In this document: positions 52,514 through 62,132 of the stretch, one piece after another | Numbering within the stretch: position 1 is the first letter of the stretch | How the letters are laid out: each line of letters starts with the position of its first letter | Assembly (NCBI GenBank): GCA_947488765.1 | Contig: CANLAE010000008.1 | Location: 37,716-101,715, forward strand | Source of the DNA: Chitinophagaceae bacterium | GTDB lineage: Bacteria > Bacteroidota > Bacteroidia > Chitinophagales > Chitinophagaceae | Direction: 5' to 3' | DNA: 64,000 bases | Notes under the pieces: generated by a model | Databases searched by the model: none | Seen by the model: only the letters and a program-made list of their open reading frames with translations | What the model was told of the DNA's origin: nothing | Position numbers and translations under genes: made by a program

Positions 52514-53770
52514 ATGTCCACCGCCATCAAAGTAGAAAACCTTTCTAAAATTTACCGACTAGGGGAAATAGGCACGGGTACCATTTCTCGTGATTTGGAG
52601 CGATGGGTAAAGGTGAAACTAATGGGTAAAGAAGACCCGTTTTTAAAAATAGGTGAGAGCAATGACAGAAGTAAAAGGGGAAACAGTGATATTGAGTATA
52701 GTTTAAAGGATATCAATTTTGAAATACAACAAGGCGATGCGGTAGGTATTATTGGCCGGAATGGAGCGGGAAAAAGTACGTTGTTAAAAATTTTATCACG
52801 GGTTACGACACCCACCACCGGTAAAATAAATATTAAGGGCAGGGTAGCCAGTTTATTGGAAGTGGGTACCGGCTTTCACCCCGAATTGACAGGCAGAGAA
52901 AATGTCTATTTGAATGGGGCCATACTAGGAATGAGGAAAAAAGAAATTGACCGAAAATTTGATGAAATTGTTGATTTTAGTGGTGTAGAACGCTATATAG
53001 ATACACCGGTAAAACGCTACAGCAGCGGAATGTATGTACGGCTGGCATTTGCGGTAGCGGCGCACTTGGAAAGTGAAATTTTGATTGTAGATGAAGTACT
53101 AGCTGTTGGCGATGCTGAATTTCAAAAAAAATGTTTGGGCAAGATGGGGGACATTTCAAAAGGGGAAGGAAGGACGGTGTTGTTTGTGAGTCATAATATA
53201 AGTGCTATACTAAATTTATGTAGTGCAGGAATTTATCTGAAGAATGGTAGCCTTTTATCTTTAGGGGATTGTTCTTCTGTAGTAAAAGAATATTTTGATG
53301 ACAGACTAAATTCAAAGTCAGATAAAGTTCAGATTGATTCTACTAACAAGGATGTTTGGTTAGTCGATATGAATTTTCAAAGTGAAAGTTCGATGGTAAT
53401 ACGAACATTTGATGATGTTAACGTAAATATAATTATAGAGAGTAAAAAAAAGCTTGAAAATGTTTTAGTTGGAATTGGCATAAATGATATGAATGAAAAT
53501 AGAGTAGTTACTTTTTTTAGCAAGTTCTATAATAGTTCTTTTGATTTAAATATTGGTCTTAATAATATTGGTTGCTCCATAACTAATTTTTGTATCAAAC
53601 CAGGATTATATACGGTTGAAGTCTATATTGGAGATGGCTATAATATATATGACTATTATGATAAAGGTTTCAAATTATACGTTGAAGTTTCCGACAATAA
53701 ATCTCAGTTAATCTACCCTGATTCATCTCAGGGGAATCTAGTTTTAAATCAAAAATGGAATAAAATATGA
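52514..53770 (+). CDS. wzt: ABC transporter ATPase for O-antigen/polysaccharide export (Wzt family)
   Basis: 418 residues. The ATPase core (1-250) has Walker A GRNGAGKST (81-89), signature YSSGMYVRLAFAVAAHL, Walker B ILIVDEVLAVGD and switch H VSHN. The C-terminal domain (about 270-418) is a Wzt_C-like beta-sandwich, which in this family recognises the modified end of the glycan. The ATG is used rather than an upstream frame that only reads through the repeat array. It pairs with Wzm at 48930-49787; the insert between them is unusual. The methyltransferase gene overlaps its stop by 4 bp. Confidence 0.93.
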   Translation: MSTAIKVENLSKIYRLGEIGTGTISRDLERWVKVKLMGKEDPFLKIGESNDRSKRGNSDIEYSLKDINFEIQQGDAVGIIGRNGAGKSTLLKILSRVTTPTTGKINIKGRVASLLEVGTGFHPELTGRENVYLNGAILGMRKKEIDRKFDEIVDFSGVERYIDTPVKRYSSGMYVRLAFAVAAHLESEILIVDEVLAVGDAEFQKKCLGKMGDISKGEGRTVLFVSHNISAILNLCSAGIYLKNGSLLSLGDCSSVVKEYFDDRLNSKSDKVQIDSTNKDVWLVDMNFQSESSMVIRTFDDVNVNIIIESKKKLENVLVGIGINDMNENRVVTFFSKFYNSSFDLNIGLNNIGCSITNFCIKPGLYTVEVYIGDGYNIYDYYDKGFKLYVEVSDNKSQLIYPDSSQGNLVLNQKWNKI

Positions 53771-54618
53771 ATGAAGATTTAGTTAAGCTAAAAGAAGAAG
53801 TTTTTTGTTTAAAATACGAGTTAGAAGGCTTTTCAAACGTTGTATTAAGAAATGAAGCAGAACGATGGATTCCCAACTATTTACATAATTCAACAGAACA
53901 GTCTCATTATGATCGTTATCGCTTAGCATGTAAATATACTAATAATAAGAATGTTCTTGATATTGCTTGTGGTGCTGGTAAAGGGAGTTATTTAATGGCT
54001 ATCGAGGGTAAAGCAAAGTCGATCTTAGCTTGTGATATAGACAGTAGTGCTATTCGTTATGCAAAGCATCGTTATGAGCACCCCAAAATAGTTTTCAAGA
54101 CTTCAAATGCAGAGCTCTTTGAATCCGAAAAACAGTTTGATGTAATTGTTAGCTTTGAGACCATAGAACATTTACCGAATGTTAATAGTTTTTTAGCTAA
54201 AATGTCTCTTGCACTAAATCAGGATGGGATTTTTATTGTTTCTACACCCATTTCTAGTAAAGATTATGATTCATCACCCAAAAATCCATATCACACACAG
54301 GAGTGGGGGTTTAATAAATTCCAAGAACTTATTTGTGAGTATTTTATTATCGATAGTGTTTTTGTACAATTTTATAGATCCAAATTAGAAGTATATCGAG
54401 AACAGCAGAAATCTAAAAGTTTTCTAAACAAAATGTTATTAATTCGGGCAATTAAAAAAGTACTAAAAAAAATGGGATACTTCAGAAAAAAACAACTGGA
54501 TGATAATTATTTTAAATACAATTTTTCGGAAATAGATTTATTTAAAGGTCAATTTACAGAAGATGAATTAGGGATTGATGGCATAGGATATCAGATATTA
54601 ATAGCTCGTAAAAAATAA
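53767..54618 (+). CDS. SAM-dependent methyltransferase
   Basis: 283 residues; class I fold with SAM motif VLDIACGAGKGSYL, an acidic second strand ACDIDSSAIRYAKHRY and FDVIVSFETIEHLPNVNSF. It overlaps wzt by the ATGA arrangement, and Wzt_C systems often recognise a methylated glycan end, so terminal methylation of the O-chain is a reasonable guess. The target is not shown. The C-terminal tail is lysine-rich. Confidence 0.85.
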   Translation: MNEDLVKLKEEVFCLKYELEGFSNVVLRNEAERWIPNYLHNSTEQSHYDRYRLACKYTNNKNVLDIACGAGKGSYLMAIEGKAKSILACDIDSSAIRYAKHRYEHPKIVFKTSNAELFESEKQFDVIVSFETIEHLPNVNSFLAKMSLALNQDGIFIVSTPISSKDYDSSPKNPYHTQEWGFNKFQELICEYFIIDSVFVQFYRSKLEVYREQQKSKSFLNKMLLIRAIKKVLKKMGYFRKKQLDDNYFKYNFSEIDLFKGQFTEDELGIDGIGYQILIARKK

Positions 54619-54633
54619 GTTCTTAATTAAGGT

Positions 54634-55605
54634 ATGGGAAAAGTTTCTGTAATAATTCCAAATTATAATCACTCTTCTTTTTTAGAAGAAAGAATTTTAA
54701 GCGTTTTAAATCAGACGTACGAAAATTTTGAAGTCATAATTTTAGATGATTGCTCTACTGATTCAAGTAGAGAGATAATTGAGAGATATAAAAATTCAGA
54801 AAAAGTATGTCATGTTATATACAATCAATTTAATAGCGGTAGTACCTTCATTCAATGGCATAGAGGAGTTACACTTGCTTCTGGAGAGTATATTTGGATA
54901 GCAGAGAGCGATGATTCGGCTGATTCAACTTTTTTGGAAAAAACTGTTGATATACTTGAACAAGATATTGGGATAGGATTAGTATATACTGATGCCTACA
55001 CAATAAATAGTGATGGCATTATTTCTGATTTAAATCGATCAGCTATTAGGAATAAGATTATTCCTAAGTGGAGTAAATCTTATACCAATAATGGGGAGAC
55101 TGAGTTAATGGAAAATCTATCCTATTGGTGTTCTATCAATAATGTAAGTTCAGTTCTTTTTCGAAAAAAAAATGTCGAACTTTCAAGTTCGTTTATAAAA
55201 TTTAAATATGCAGGTGATTGGCTTCTATATGTTACTGTAGCTTTTTCTGCTAAAATTTCTTATCTACATCTTCCTTTAGCTTATTACAGAGAACATGAGT
55301 ATAACTCTTCAAAGAACCGTTTTCATAAAAATCGAATTCAAATTGAAAATTTTATAATAAGTTCATATTGATATACTCGGTATGAAGTGAACCACAAAAT
55401 GAAGTATTCAAAAAACATTTCAAGTTCTATTTTCAGTTGTCGAAATAATCATATTTCCCAAAATTTTTACAGCAAAATAAGGTTCTTCAAAACGTTATTC
55501 TTAATTCATCCAACATTCTTTGTAATCACACTTTTTTTAAATCAATTACGATTAGTTAAAATTAGATTTTTAAATTTATATGTTAATAAATTACGCGATA
55601 CATAG
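54634..55605 (+). pseudogene. GT2-family glycosyltransferase interrupted by one in-frame TGA
   Basis: The first part (54634-55371, 245 residues) has VSVIIPNYNHSSFLEERILSVL, ILDDCSTDSS and the IAESDDSAD acidic motif of a GT-A enzyme. The sequence after the TGA at 55369-55371 continues in the same frame (TRYEVNHKMKYSKN...FFKTLFLIHPTFFV) to 55605. Together they give 323 residues, a normal GT2 size, with the typical basic/hydrophobic C-terminal helix. One TGG-to-TGA change would explain it. The truncated protein might still be active, because the catalytic domain is complete. Confidence 0.72.
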
Positions 55606-56395
55606 TTCTGATTCAAACCAAATGTATTTGGACTTTTGGCCTGTAGTATCCGAAATATGGAAAAAAAAATTTTCTATAGTTCCTGTTTTAATTTTCATTG
55701 ATGATGAAGATATTACTGTTGATAACTCATATGGAATAATTATTAGATTAAAACCTATTAAAGATATACCAATTCATCTTCAAACTCAAATTGTAAGGTT
55801 TTGGGCTACTACTTTATTTCTTAATGAAACTAGCATAATATGCGACATTGATATGCTTCCATTGGCTAACGATTATTTTGTCGATTCAATTGCTAAGTTT
55901 CCACAAGAATCTTATATTCATTTGAACCCATGTTTTGAAACTTATGGGAGATTGCCAGCATGTTATCATGTTGCACAAGGCAGTACATTTAAAAGTGTAT
56001 TAGATATTGATGAGGATTGGGAAATATTTTTAAAAAAAATTCTTACAAATGATAAATATGCTAAAAATCTTGGACATGATAAATATGCTTGGTTCGCTGA
56101 TGAATTGTATAGTACAGATAAAGTTCTGAGTTATGTAGATAAAAAGAATATACATTTTGTTAAACGAAAAGGTGGTCAGAATGGCTTTAGACTTGATAGA
56201 GGTAATTGGATATATTCCAAAATGTTGTTAAAAGCCGATTATTATTTTGATGCACATTCAATTAGACCCTATAGCCTTTATGCAGAAGAGATTGAAAAAG
56301 TTAAAACAATAACTTTAAAAGCTAAAAAAAAGCACTTGACAAAACTACTTATAGTGTTTGTAACGCTAATATTTAAGCTTAAAAGTAAAATTTAA
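55580..56395 (+). CDS. Putative glycosyltransferase of unknown family
   Basis: 271 residues, ATG at 55580. An IICDIDMLPLAND segment is a DxD-like motif in a GT-A-type context, and FVKRKGGQNGFRLDRGNW may form a donor-binding loop. The N-terminus (MLINYAIHSSDSNQMYLDFW) looks like enzymes that start without a signal. No close family is recognised. It sits within the polysaccharide locus and overlaps the end of the preceding open frame by 26 bp. Confidence 0.62.
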   Translation: MLINYAIHSSDSNQMYLDFWPVVSEIWKKKFSIVPVLIFIDDEDITVDNSYGIIIRLKPIKDIPIHLQTQIVRFWATTLFLNETSIICDIDMLPLANDYFVDSIAKFPQESYIHLNPCFETYGRLPACYHVAQGSTFKSVLDIDEDWEIFLKKILTNDKYAKNLGHDKYAWFADELYSTDKVLSYVDKKNIHFVKRKGGQNGFRLDRGNWIYSKMLLKADYYFDAHSIRPYSLYAEEIEKVKTITLKAKKKHLTKLLIVFVTLIFKLKSKI

Positions 56396-56404
56396 TGATA
56401 CTAT

Positions 56405-56844
56405 CACTAGCTTATACGTTATAAACAACTTGATTCTTTACGAGGCATAGCTGCATTAAGTGTTTTCTTTTCTCACTTTATGGGGATTTATGAAATTAAA
56501 TCGTATAATATGAAACTTGGATGGATAACCGATGAGGTTTTTTTAGGCAGATGCATAAAAGAAAAGCAAAAATTTATTAACGTACATTATCTAGAGAGAT
56601 GTAGGCAAAATCTATTTCAAATTATCCGTATTGATAGATCTAATTGGCATATAAATATATAAAGTTTTCCTAGAAGTAAATACATTGATTTGCATTTGTT
56701 AAGGCCACTTTCTAAACACAAGAATAATATTATTTTACTTGAATTATATGTTAATAACAATAATAATGCAGCATTAACATTAATAATTTACTATGTAAGT
56801 ATTATTGTTAATAAATTTAAATTAAATAAAAAATTAAACTAATC
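56405..56844 (+). pseudogene. Remnant of an acyltransferase 3 (OafA-like) gene
   Basis: An N-terminal piece (from 56411) reads KQLDSLRGIAALSVFFSHF, the hallmark first helix of acyltransferase 3 proteins, in frame to a stop at 56660-56662. A later open stretch (about 56680-56841) reads LTLIIYYVSIIVNKFKLNKK, like the C-terminal membrane helix of the same family. The roughly 300 central residues are missing, so the gene has an internal deletion. Confidence 0.6.
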
Positions 56845-56848
56845 TCAC

Positions 56849-57088
56849 ATGCAAACAAATCCAATTACTATTGCTAAAGTAGAATATATAGAATTTCTAG
56901 ATGCTGAGATTTTTTTTGCATAATAAGCTTTTAATGCAAGTTTCTTCTATTAAAAGCTATGTTTCTGAGTTTTATGCAACAAATGAAAATATGGGTTTTG
57001 GTCTTTATTGATCATGATGGGTTTCCTTTAGCAAATTCAGATGTTTTCAATTATGAAAATGGATCAGGAGTAATATTTATAGATTGAT
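56849..57088 (+). pseudogene. Unidentified decayed coding sequence
   Basis: ATG at 56849 reads MQTNPITIAKVEYIEFLDAE before two stops; later stretches in other frames (HNKLLMQVSSIKSYVSEFY; FIDHDGFPLANSDVFNYENG) look like protein but are interrupted. The family was not recognised. It resembles the ruins of a gene rather than a regulatory spacer. Confidence 0.35.
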
Positions 57089-57091
57089 AAA

Positions 57092-57907
57092 ATGGAAATT
57101 GTTTTAGTTACTTTCGCCGATAAAGCTTTTGAGAATTCTCGGAAAGAAATAATAAAAGAGGCAAAAAGACTGAAGTACTTTTCAAAGTACTTCAGTTATA
57201 CACCCTCTGATTTACCCTTAGAGGTGCGGGAGTCTCTATTTTTAAAAGGTAAGAAAGGGTTGGGTTATTGGGTATGGAAACCAATAATAATTAAAATGTC
57301 ATTAGAAAGAATTCAGGAAGGGGATGTCCTAGTATATGTTGATTCAGGATCTAAGCTGCAAGAAAGTTTCATCTGGAAAGAATGGCTAGGTGAATTAAAT
57401 TCTAAGAATAGTATTTTTTTTCGTTACAATAGTTCTGTTGATTATAAATGGCATTCTTTCGGGATTAATAGCACTAAACTAGGTTACTGGTGCCATCAAA
57501 CATTAAAAGATTATTTTGATAATAGAAAATCTAACATTGATTGGTATTCGATTGATAAGTTATTAGCAGGCGTTTTTTTTATTAAAAAGTCGAAGGAAAA
57601 TAATATTATCAATAAATGGAGTGATTTGGCTTTAACTCAAATTCAACTTTTTGCTGACGAAATAATAGAAGTCACACAAGACAAATTTAATTCTCATAGA
57701 CATGATCAATCGGTTTTATCGATTCTTGTTCACTTGTATTCTGATGAAGAGACATTAATACTGGACGAAATATTTGAAAGTTCGACTAGTTCATATGACT
57801 CACCGATTTTAACAGTAAGACGCAAGTTGATTGAGATACCATTTGTAGTTCGAGTAAAACTAAAGTTATCGCAAATTATATATACTATTTTCAATAATAA
57901 CAATTAA
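57092..57907 (+). CDS. Putative glycosyltransferase-like protein
   Basis: 271 residues, ATG at 57092 (MEIVLVTFADKAFENSRKEI). Distinctive segments: KGLGYWVWKPIIIKMSLERI, GDVLVYVDSGSKL and HRHDQSVLSILVHLY. I have seen the pattern 'GYWxWKP...D.G' in capsule and viral glycosyltransferase-like proteins of unknown specificity, but the family name is not certain. The VYVDSG segment could hold the metal-binding acidic residue. The neighbours on both sides are decayed genes. Confidence 0.6.
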   Translation: MEIVLVTFADKAFENSRKEIIKEAKRLKYFSKYFSYTPSDLPLEVRESLFLKGKKGLGYWVWKPIIIKMSLERIQEGDVLVYVDSGSKLQESFIWKEWLGELNSKNSIFFRYNSSVDYKWHSFGINSTKLGYWCHQTLKDYFDNRKSNIDWYSIDKLLAGVFFIKKSKENNIINKWSDLALTQIQLFADEIIEVTQDKFNSHRHDQSVLSILVHLYSDEETLILDEIFESSTSSYDSPILTVRRKLIEIPFVVRVKLKLSQIIYTIFNNNN

Positions 57908-58215
57908 TAACAACAATTCAAAGTGTCTTCAATTAACAATTGAAAGCGTAAATAAATTAAAAAATTGAACATATATTATTTGATAGAAATAGTACTGATG
58001 AAAGTAAAATTCTTCTGGAGGAATACAAACAAGAGAATTTTTCCGTTTGCTTTTATCCGAGAATGATAATGTTATTAATGATTCTATTAACAAATTAATA
58101 AAATTCCAAATGGTGATTTTTATTTTCTTCAAAGAATTTTAATATTCTTAGTGGGTTACTTCCATTTTCCTACAAGTAGAAGATATTTATGAAATTTTAG
58201 ATAAAGTAAAGTTGT
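57905..58215 (+). pseudogene. Decayed GT2 glycosyltransferase remnant
   Basis: No intact frame, but consensus GT2 pieces occur in order: LITTIQSVFN (57905 on), then HILFDRNSTDESKILLEEY, END...INDSINK and IPNGDFYFL, each in a different frame or after a stop. The order matches 'TIQSVxxQ...DGxSTDxT...DxGIYDAMNKG...GDYIxFL' of GT2 enzymes. At least two frameshifts and several stops are needed to explain it. Confidence 0.62.
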
Positions 58216-58218
58216 TTT

Positions 58219-58905
58219 ATGATAATAAAGATTAACCTGTATATATCATTGTATGAGATATTAAATACTGAGAGAAAAAATGAGATTCTAGGAGTTTTGA
58301 AAAGGAACGTTCAAAACCAAATTATTGATAAAATCGTAATCTTTAGTGAACCTAATGATAACATTTCATTTAATGATACCAAGATAAATAAAGTGCATAT
58401 TCAATCACGTCCTAGATTTTCTGATTTTATAGATGTCCTCGATCCAGAATGTATCAATATTATCGCTAATAATGATATTGAATTTCTAGAACCATCAAGG
58501 CTGAATTGGCTTAAATATATTACTTCTTCTGATTTTATTACACTTACAAGATATGAATCTAATGGTAAGTTATTTAGAGAAAACAGAGGTGATTCTCAGG
58601 ACACTTGGATTTTTAAAGGGAGACCTGATGTTTTAAAATACTGTGATTTCCCAATGGGCGTACCAGGATGCGATAATCGAATTGCTTACATATTTTATGC
58701 GATGGGGTATAGAGTTTTAAATCCATCTAAATCCATCAAAACGATTCACCGTCATAAATCACAATTTAGATTTTATACTGAAGAGGAGAGAATTCTAGGT
58801 CCTTACTTAAATGTAAAGCCTACAACTTTTTTACACACGTTATTTATCAAACTTGTGACATTACTCCTATCTAAAATTTACAAAATAGAGTTGTCAATTA
58901 ATTAA
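58219..58905 (+). CDS. Putative small glycosyltransferase
   Basis: 228 residues, ATG at 58219. Parts that suggest a GT-A fold: LYEILNTERKNEILGVLKRN, IIANNDIEFLEPSRLNWL (acidic motif after a strand), FKGRPDVLKYCDFPMGVPGCDNRI and RHKSQFRFYT. No signal or membrane segment apart from a hydrophobic C-terminus (LFIKLVTLLLSK). The family is not assigned. Its position after a GT2 ruin suggests a replacement within the locus. Confidence 0.55.
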   Translation: MIIKINLYISLYEILNTERKNEILGVLKRNVQNQIIDKIVIFSEPNDNISFNDTKINKVHIQSRPRFSDFIDVLDPECINIIANNDIEFLEPSRLNWLKYITSSDFITLTRYESNGKLFRENRGDSQDTWIFKGRPDVLKYCDFPMGVPGCDNRIAYIFYAMGYRVLNPSKSIKTIHRHKSQFRFYTEEERILGPYLNVKPTTFLHTLFIKLVTLLLSKIYKIELSIN

Positions 58906-58934
58906 TAATTTCTACAGTAATTAAGTCATATAAA

Positions 58935-59930
58935 GTGAAAATTGTAATAATTTCTAGGCCTAGTGATTGTTTTCCGAATATTATTTCTAAAGGCTTGAAG
59001 GAAATGATTCAAAAGCAAGGGTTTGAAGTGGAAATTTTACATGAAATTCCGTTTTTAATGAGGGCTCTTCCTTTAATTGAACAACCTATAAGATGGGAAG
59101 CAAATTTTGGATTTAGAATTCGTGAAAAGATAAAGTACTTTTTTCATGATTTTCTTTTAAAAAAAAAATTAGCAAATAAGGATGTAATTATTATTTCTGA
59201 ATGTTATGCAAATTTGTTTTGGAGAAATTACCTCTACATAGAGGTAATTAGAAATATAACCAATGCAAAGATTGTTAGTTATACGGATGGTCCACTTGAT
59301 TCTGCTCCGCTGCATAAGAAAAGATGGATAAATAATTATGACCGGGATGAAGGCTTTTTTGATTTCAATTTGTTTTTAACTGATAAAATTGAAAGAAAAG
59401 TTCCACTAAAAAAAAATCAGTACAAAATCGGGGTAAATCTGTGTATTTCTGACGAAATAATAAAAGTAGATAGTGATTTTAAGATACTTTTAGATTTTGA
59501 ACAAATAGGAGTTGAGTCAGAACGGACATTTCAAAAGATGTTTCTGTTAAGTCAAAATATTTTATTTACTCAATTATTAGGTCAATATACAAACGTTCAA
59601 ATTAGAAAAATATACTCAGAACATAATATTTTATTTCTTTCATTGCCTGAAACTTTTGGGCTATCGATTGGAGAAGCACTTTGTCTAGGTTGTAAAATTG
59701 CCATTCCAGATAGAAATTGGGTGATGTCGTGGGATATTTATGACGAATTACCCTATTTTTTCATTATTTACAATTCTGAAAATCTCTACGAAATTTTAGA
59801 AAAGGAAAAAAATGTATCTAAAGAAGAACGAATAAGAGTTATCAGAGATTTTAAGTCATTATACCCTGATTTCATTTTTGGGAATGATAAAAATCTAGAA
59901 ATTTTTTTACATCACCTATCAAAAAGTTAA
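58935..59930 (+). CDS. Putative GT-B-fold glycosyltransferase
   Basis: 331 residues, GTG start at 58935 (MKIVIISRPSDCFPNIISKGL). A GT-B layout is suggested by an N-terminal Rossmann-like strand, YTDGPLDSAP, and a C-terminal LFLSLPETFGLSIGEALCLGCKIAIPD, which resembles the E-x7-E donor-binding motif (E-T-F-G-L-S-I-G-E) of GT4-like enzymes. Sugar unknown. It is 30 bp behind the previous gene, so probably in the same transcription unit. Confidence 0.65.
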   Translation: MKIVIISRPSDCFPNIISKGLKEMIQKQGFEVEILHEIPFLMRALPLIEQPIRWEANFGFRIREKIKYFFHDFLLKKKLANKDVIIISECYANLFWRNYLYIEVIRNITNAKIVSYTDGPLDSAPLHKKRWINNYDRDEGFFDFNLFLTDKIERKVPLKKNQYKIGVNLCISDEIIKVDSDFKILLDFEQIGVESERTFQKMFLLSQNILFTQLLGQYTNVQIRKIYSEHNILFLSLPETFGLSIGEALCLGCKIAIPDRNWVMSWDIYDELPYFFIIYNSENLYEILEKEKNVSKEERIRVIRDFKSLYPDFIFGNDKNLEIFLHHLSKS

Positions 59931-59999
59931 AAAAAATTATAGCTAGTGTTTAGGTAAATTTTTGTTGAAAACATTTTTTATTTAAAAAGGTATTAAATA

Positions 60000-61238
60000 A
60001 TGAATAAAAACCTTGTAAGAAATATTGGAATCATTATTCCTTATTCTTTTTTCCCTCCATTAGGTGGTGGAGCATTGCGTTGTTTCTATGTTGTAAAAGA
60101 ATTATCAAAATACCACAATCTGGTGTTATTTATTTCTGAACAGGAAAACATGCCTGAATTTGTAGATTGGATTGAATCTTTAAAAAATGTCAGGTATGTT
60201 ATAATATTGAATTCAAAAAATAAAACACGTACTCTTTTAAATAAAATCAAGGACAGATTGAGGTCAGGTATTCATACAAATCAATTTTTTCAACCTACCA
60301 ATCAGGTTTTTCTGGATGGGTTTGAATTGATAAGAAATGAAATAACTAATCAAAAATTTGATGCCTTTATTTGTGAAAATCTTGATACGCTGATAAGTTT
60401 TAATAAATTATTAAAAAAATACCAAATTCCAGTTGTTTATGAAGCACATAATGTAGATAGCGACTTATGGTTACAAATGCATTTGAAAACAGGAAATAAA
60501 CAATATCTTTCTAATAGTAAAACCGCACTAGTAACTGAAAAGAAATTAGGCAATATCACTGATCTTGTTGTAACTGTTACAAATAATGATAAAATCAGAT
60601 TGTCTAAATTAAACACCACTCGTTCTGTAAATATTGAAGTAGTTGAATCTGGGGTAGATACTGATTTAAAGATACCTGCACACCAAAAAAATGACGATAG
60701 GTTTAATATATTATTCTGCGGTAATTTGGAATACGAGCCTAACTATGAGGGATTAGTATGGTTTTACTACAGCGTACTTCCATTATTTAAAAAGTTTGGC
60801 ATTTTATTCAAAATAACAGTTATTGGTAAATTAACAAATTCTGATAGGTATAATTTTTTAAAAGATTCAAATGATATTAATTTTATTGGAACCGTAGAAT
60901 CAGTCAACAAATACTATCACGAAGCGGATGTGAGTATAGTTCCAATTTTAAGCGGCAGTGGTATTAGACTTAAAATTACTGAGTCGTTGAGCTTTGCAGT
61001 TCCGGTTGTTTCAACTACACTTGGTGCTGAAGGCATTAGAGAAAATAATGCAGTTTTATTGGCAGATACACCTGAAGAATTTGTTGATTCTTTGATTAGT
61101 TTGTATCAACTTGGTAAGATGAGAAGGGAATTAGGAAATGAAGGAAGAGAAATGATCTTGAAATACTATGATTGGAAATCATTGATGTCAAAGTTTAATA
61201 ATAATATTTTAAATATTATAAACACTAATACCAATTAA
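60000..61238 (+). CDS. GT4-family glycosyltransferase
   Basis: 412 residues with a GT-B fold. N-terminal GGGALRCFYVVKELSKYHN binds the acceptor side; VYEAHNVDSD and VESGVDTD are family-typical; the C-terminal domain has FCGNLEYEPNYEGL and VPILSGSGIRLKITESLSFAVPVVSTTLGAEGI, the E-x7-E region. Glycosyl transfer in the surface polysaccharide is expected; the sugar cannot be predicted. Confidence 0.85.
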   Translation: MNKNLVRNIGIIIPYSFFPPLGGGALRCFYVVKELSKYHNLVLFISEQENMPEFVDWIESLKNVRYVIILNSKNKTRTLLNKIKDRLRSGIHTNQFFQPTNQVFLDGFELIRNEITNQKFDAFICENLDTLISFNKLLKKYQIPVVYEAHNVDSDLWLQMHLKTGNKQYLSNSKTALVTEKKLGNITDLVVTVTNNDKIRLSKLNTTRSVNIEVVESGVDTDLKIPAHQKNDDRFNILFCGNLEYEPNYEGLVWFYYSVLPLFKKFGILFKITVIGKLTNSDRYNFLKDSNDINFIGTVESVNKYYHEADVSIVPILSGSGIRLKITESLSFAVPVVSTTLGAEGIRENNAVLLADTPEEFVDSLISLYQLGKMRRELGNEGREMILKYYDWKSLMSKFNNNILNIINTNTN

Positions 61239-61268
61239 GGCACGTCAACATAGGCTTTAAAGTTTATT

Positions 61269-62132
61269 ATGTCAAAAAATTTACAAATGAATACACCTTT
61301 AATTAGTGTGTTAATGACAGCCTACAACCGTGAAAAGTATATAGCAGAAGCAATTGAAAGTGTTTTAGCATCTACTTATCAAAATTTTGAATTGATTATT
61401 GTAGATGATTGTTCAACTGATCAAACATTAGAGATTGCAAGAGGATATGAAAAACTAGACGCACGCATTCGGGTACATGTAAATGAAAAAAATCTTGGGG
61501 ACTATAAAAACAGAAATTTTGCAGTCAGTCTTTCAACATATGATTATTTTACATTTGTTGATTCCGACGATTTAATTTTTCCGCATACACTTGAGACTAT
61601 GGCTTCAGCAATTGAAGAGTTCCCATATCATGGCGCTTATATAATGACACGAAATCAAGACCCATACAATTCAAAATCATATTCACTATCGTCAATTGAA
61701 GCATTGCATGATCATTTTTTTGTAAGTGGGTTTTTAGAGACCGGACTTCTTGGCACTTTGTTTAACAAAGAAATATTTTATAAGCTAGGTGGTTTTTCGG
61801 AACGGCGAATGACTAGTGATATTGATTATTTTTTGAGAATTTCATTGAATGGTCCAATAGTAAGGTTACCAAGTAAACTAGGATTTTGGAGGTCACATAT
61901 CAATCAAGAATCGAGTCATGGGTTTGAGTATTATCTTTTAGATATGACTTTGATTTACAAGAATACAATTAATTCAAGTAATTTTCCACTAAAAAAATAT
62001 AGATTTAGAATACTAAGAAAAATGTATATTTCGAAATTAAAGTATGTTTTGTATAGGGTTTATAAAACAAAGAATATTCAGGATTTAAAGTATTTAATCA
62101 GAATTTTTACTGTGAATGAGTTTATTGTTTGA
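61269..62132 (+). CDS. GT2-family glycosyltransferase
   Basis: 287 residues. PLISVLMTAYNREKYIAEAIESVL and IIVDDCSTDQTLEIAR give the nucleotide-binding GT-A fold, TFVDSDDLIFPHTLE contains the DxD-type metal site, and FSERRMTSDIDYFLRISLNG the catalytic acidic region. It is intact, unlike the paralog at 54634. Its 3' end overlaps the next gene by 17 bp. Acceptor and sugar unknown. Confidence 0.88.
   Translation: MSKNLQMNTPLISVLMTAYNREKYIAEAIESVLASTYQNFELIIVDDCSTDQTLEIARGYEKLDARIRVHVNEKNLGDYKNRNFAVSLSTYDYFTFVDSDDLIFPHTLETMASAIEEFPYHGAYIMTRNQDPYNSKSYSLSSIEALHDHFFVSGFLETGLLGTLFNKEIFYKLGGFSERRMTSDIDYFLRISLNGPIVRLPSKLGFWRSHINQESSHGFEYYLLDMTLIYKNTINSSNFPLKKYRFRILRKMYISKLKYVLYRVYKTKNIQDLKYLIRIFTVNEFIV

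Noticed and set aside
55369-55371. Selenocysteine at the TGA
   Set aside because: GT2 enzymes have no known selenocysteine at this place and no hairpin resembling a SECIS element was found after the codon.
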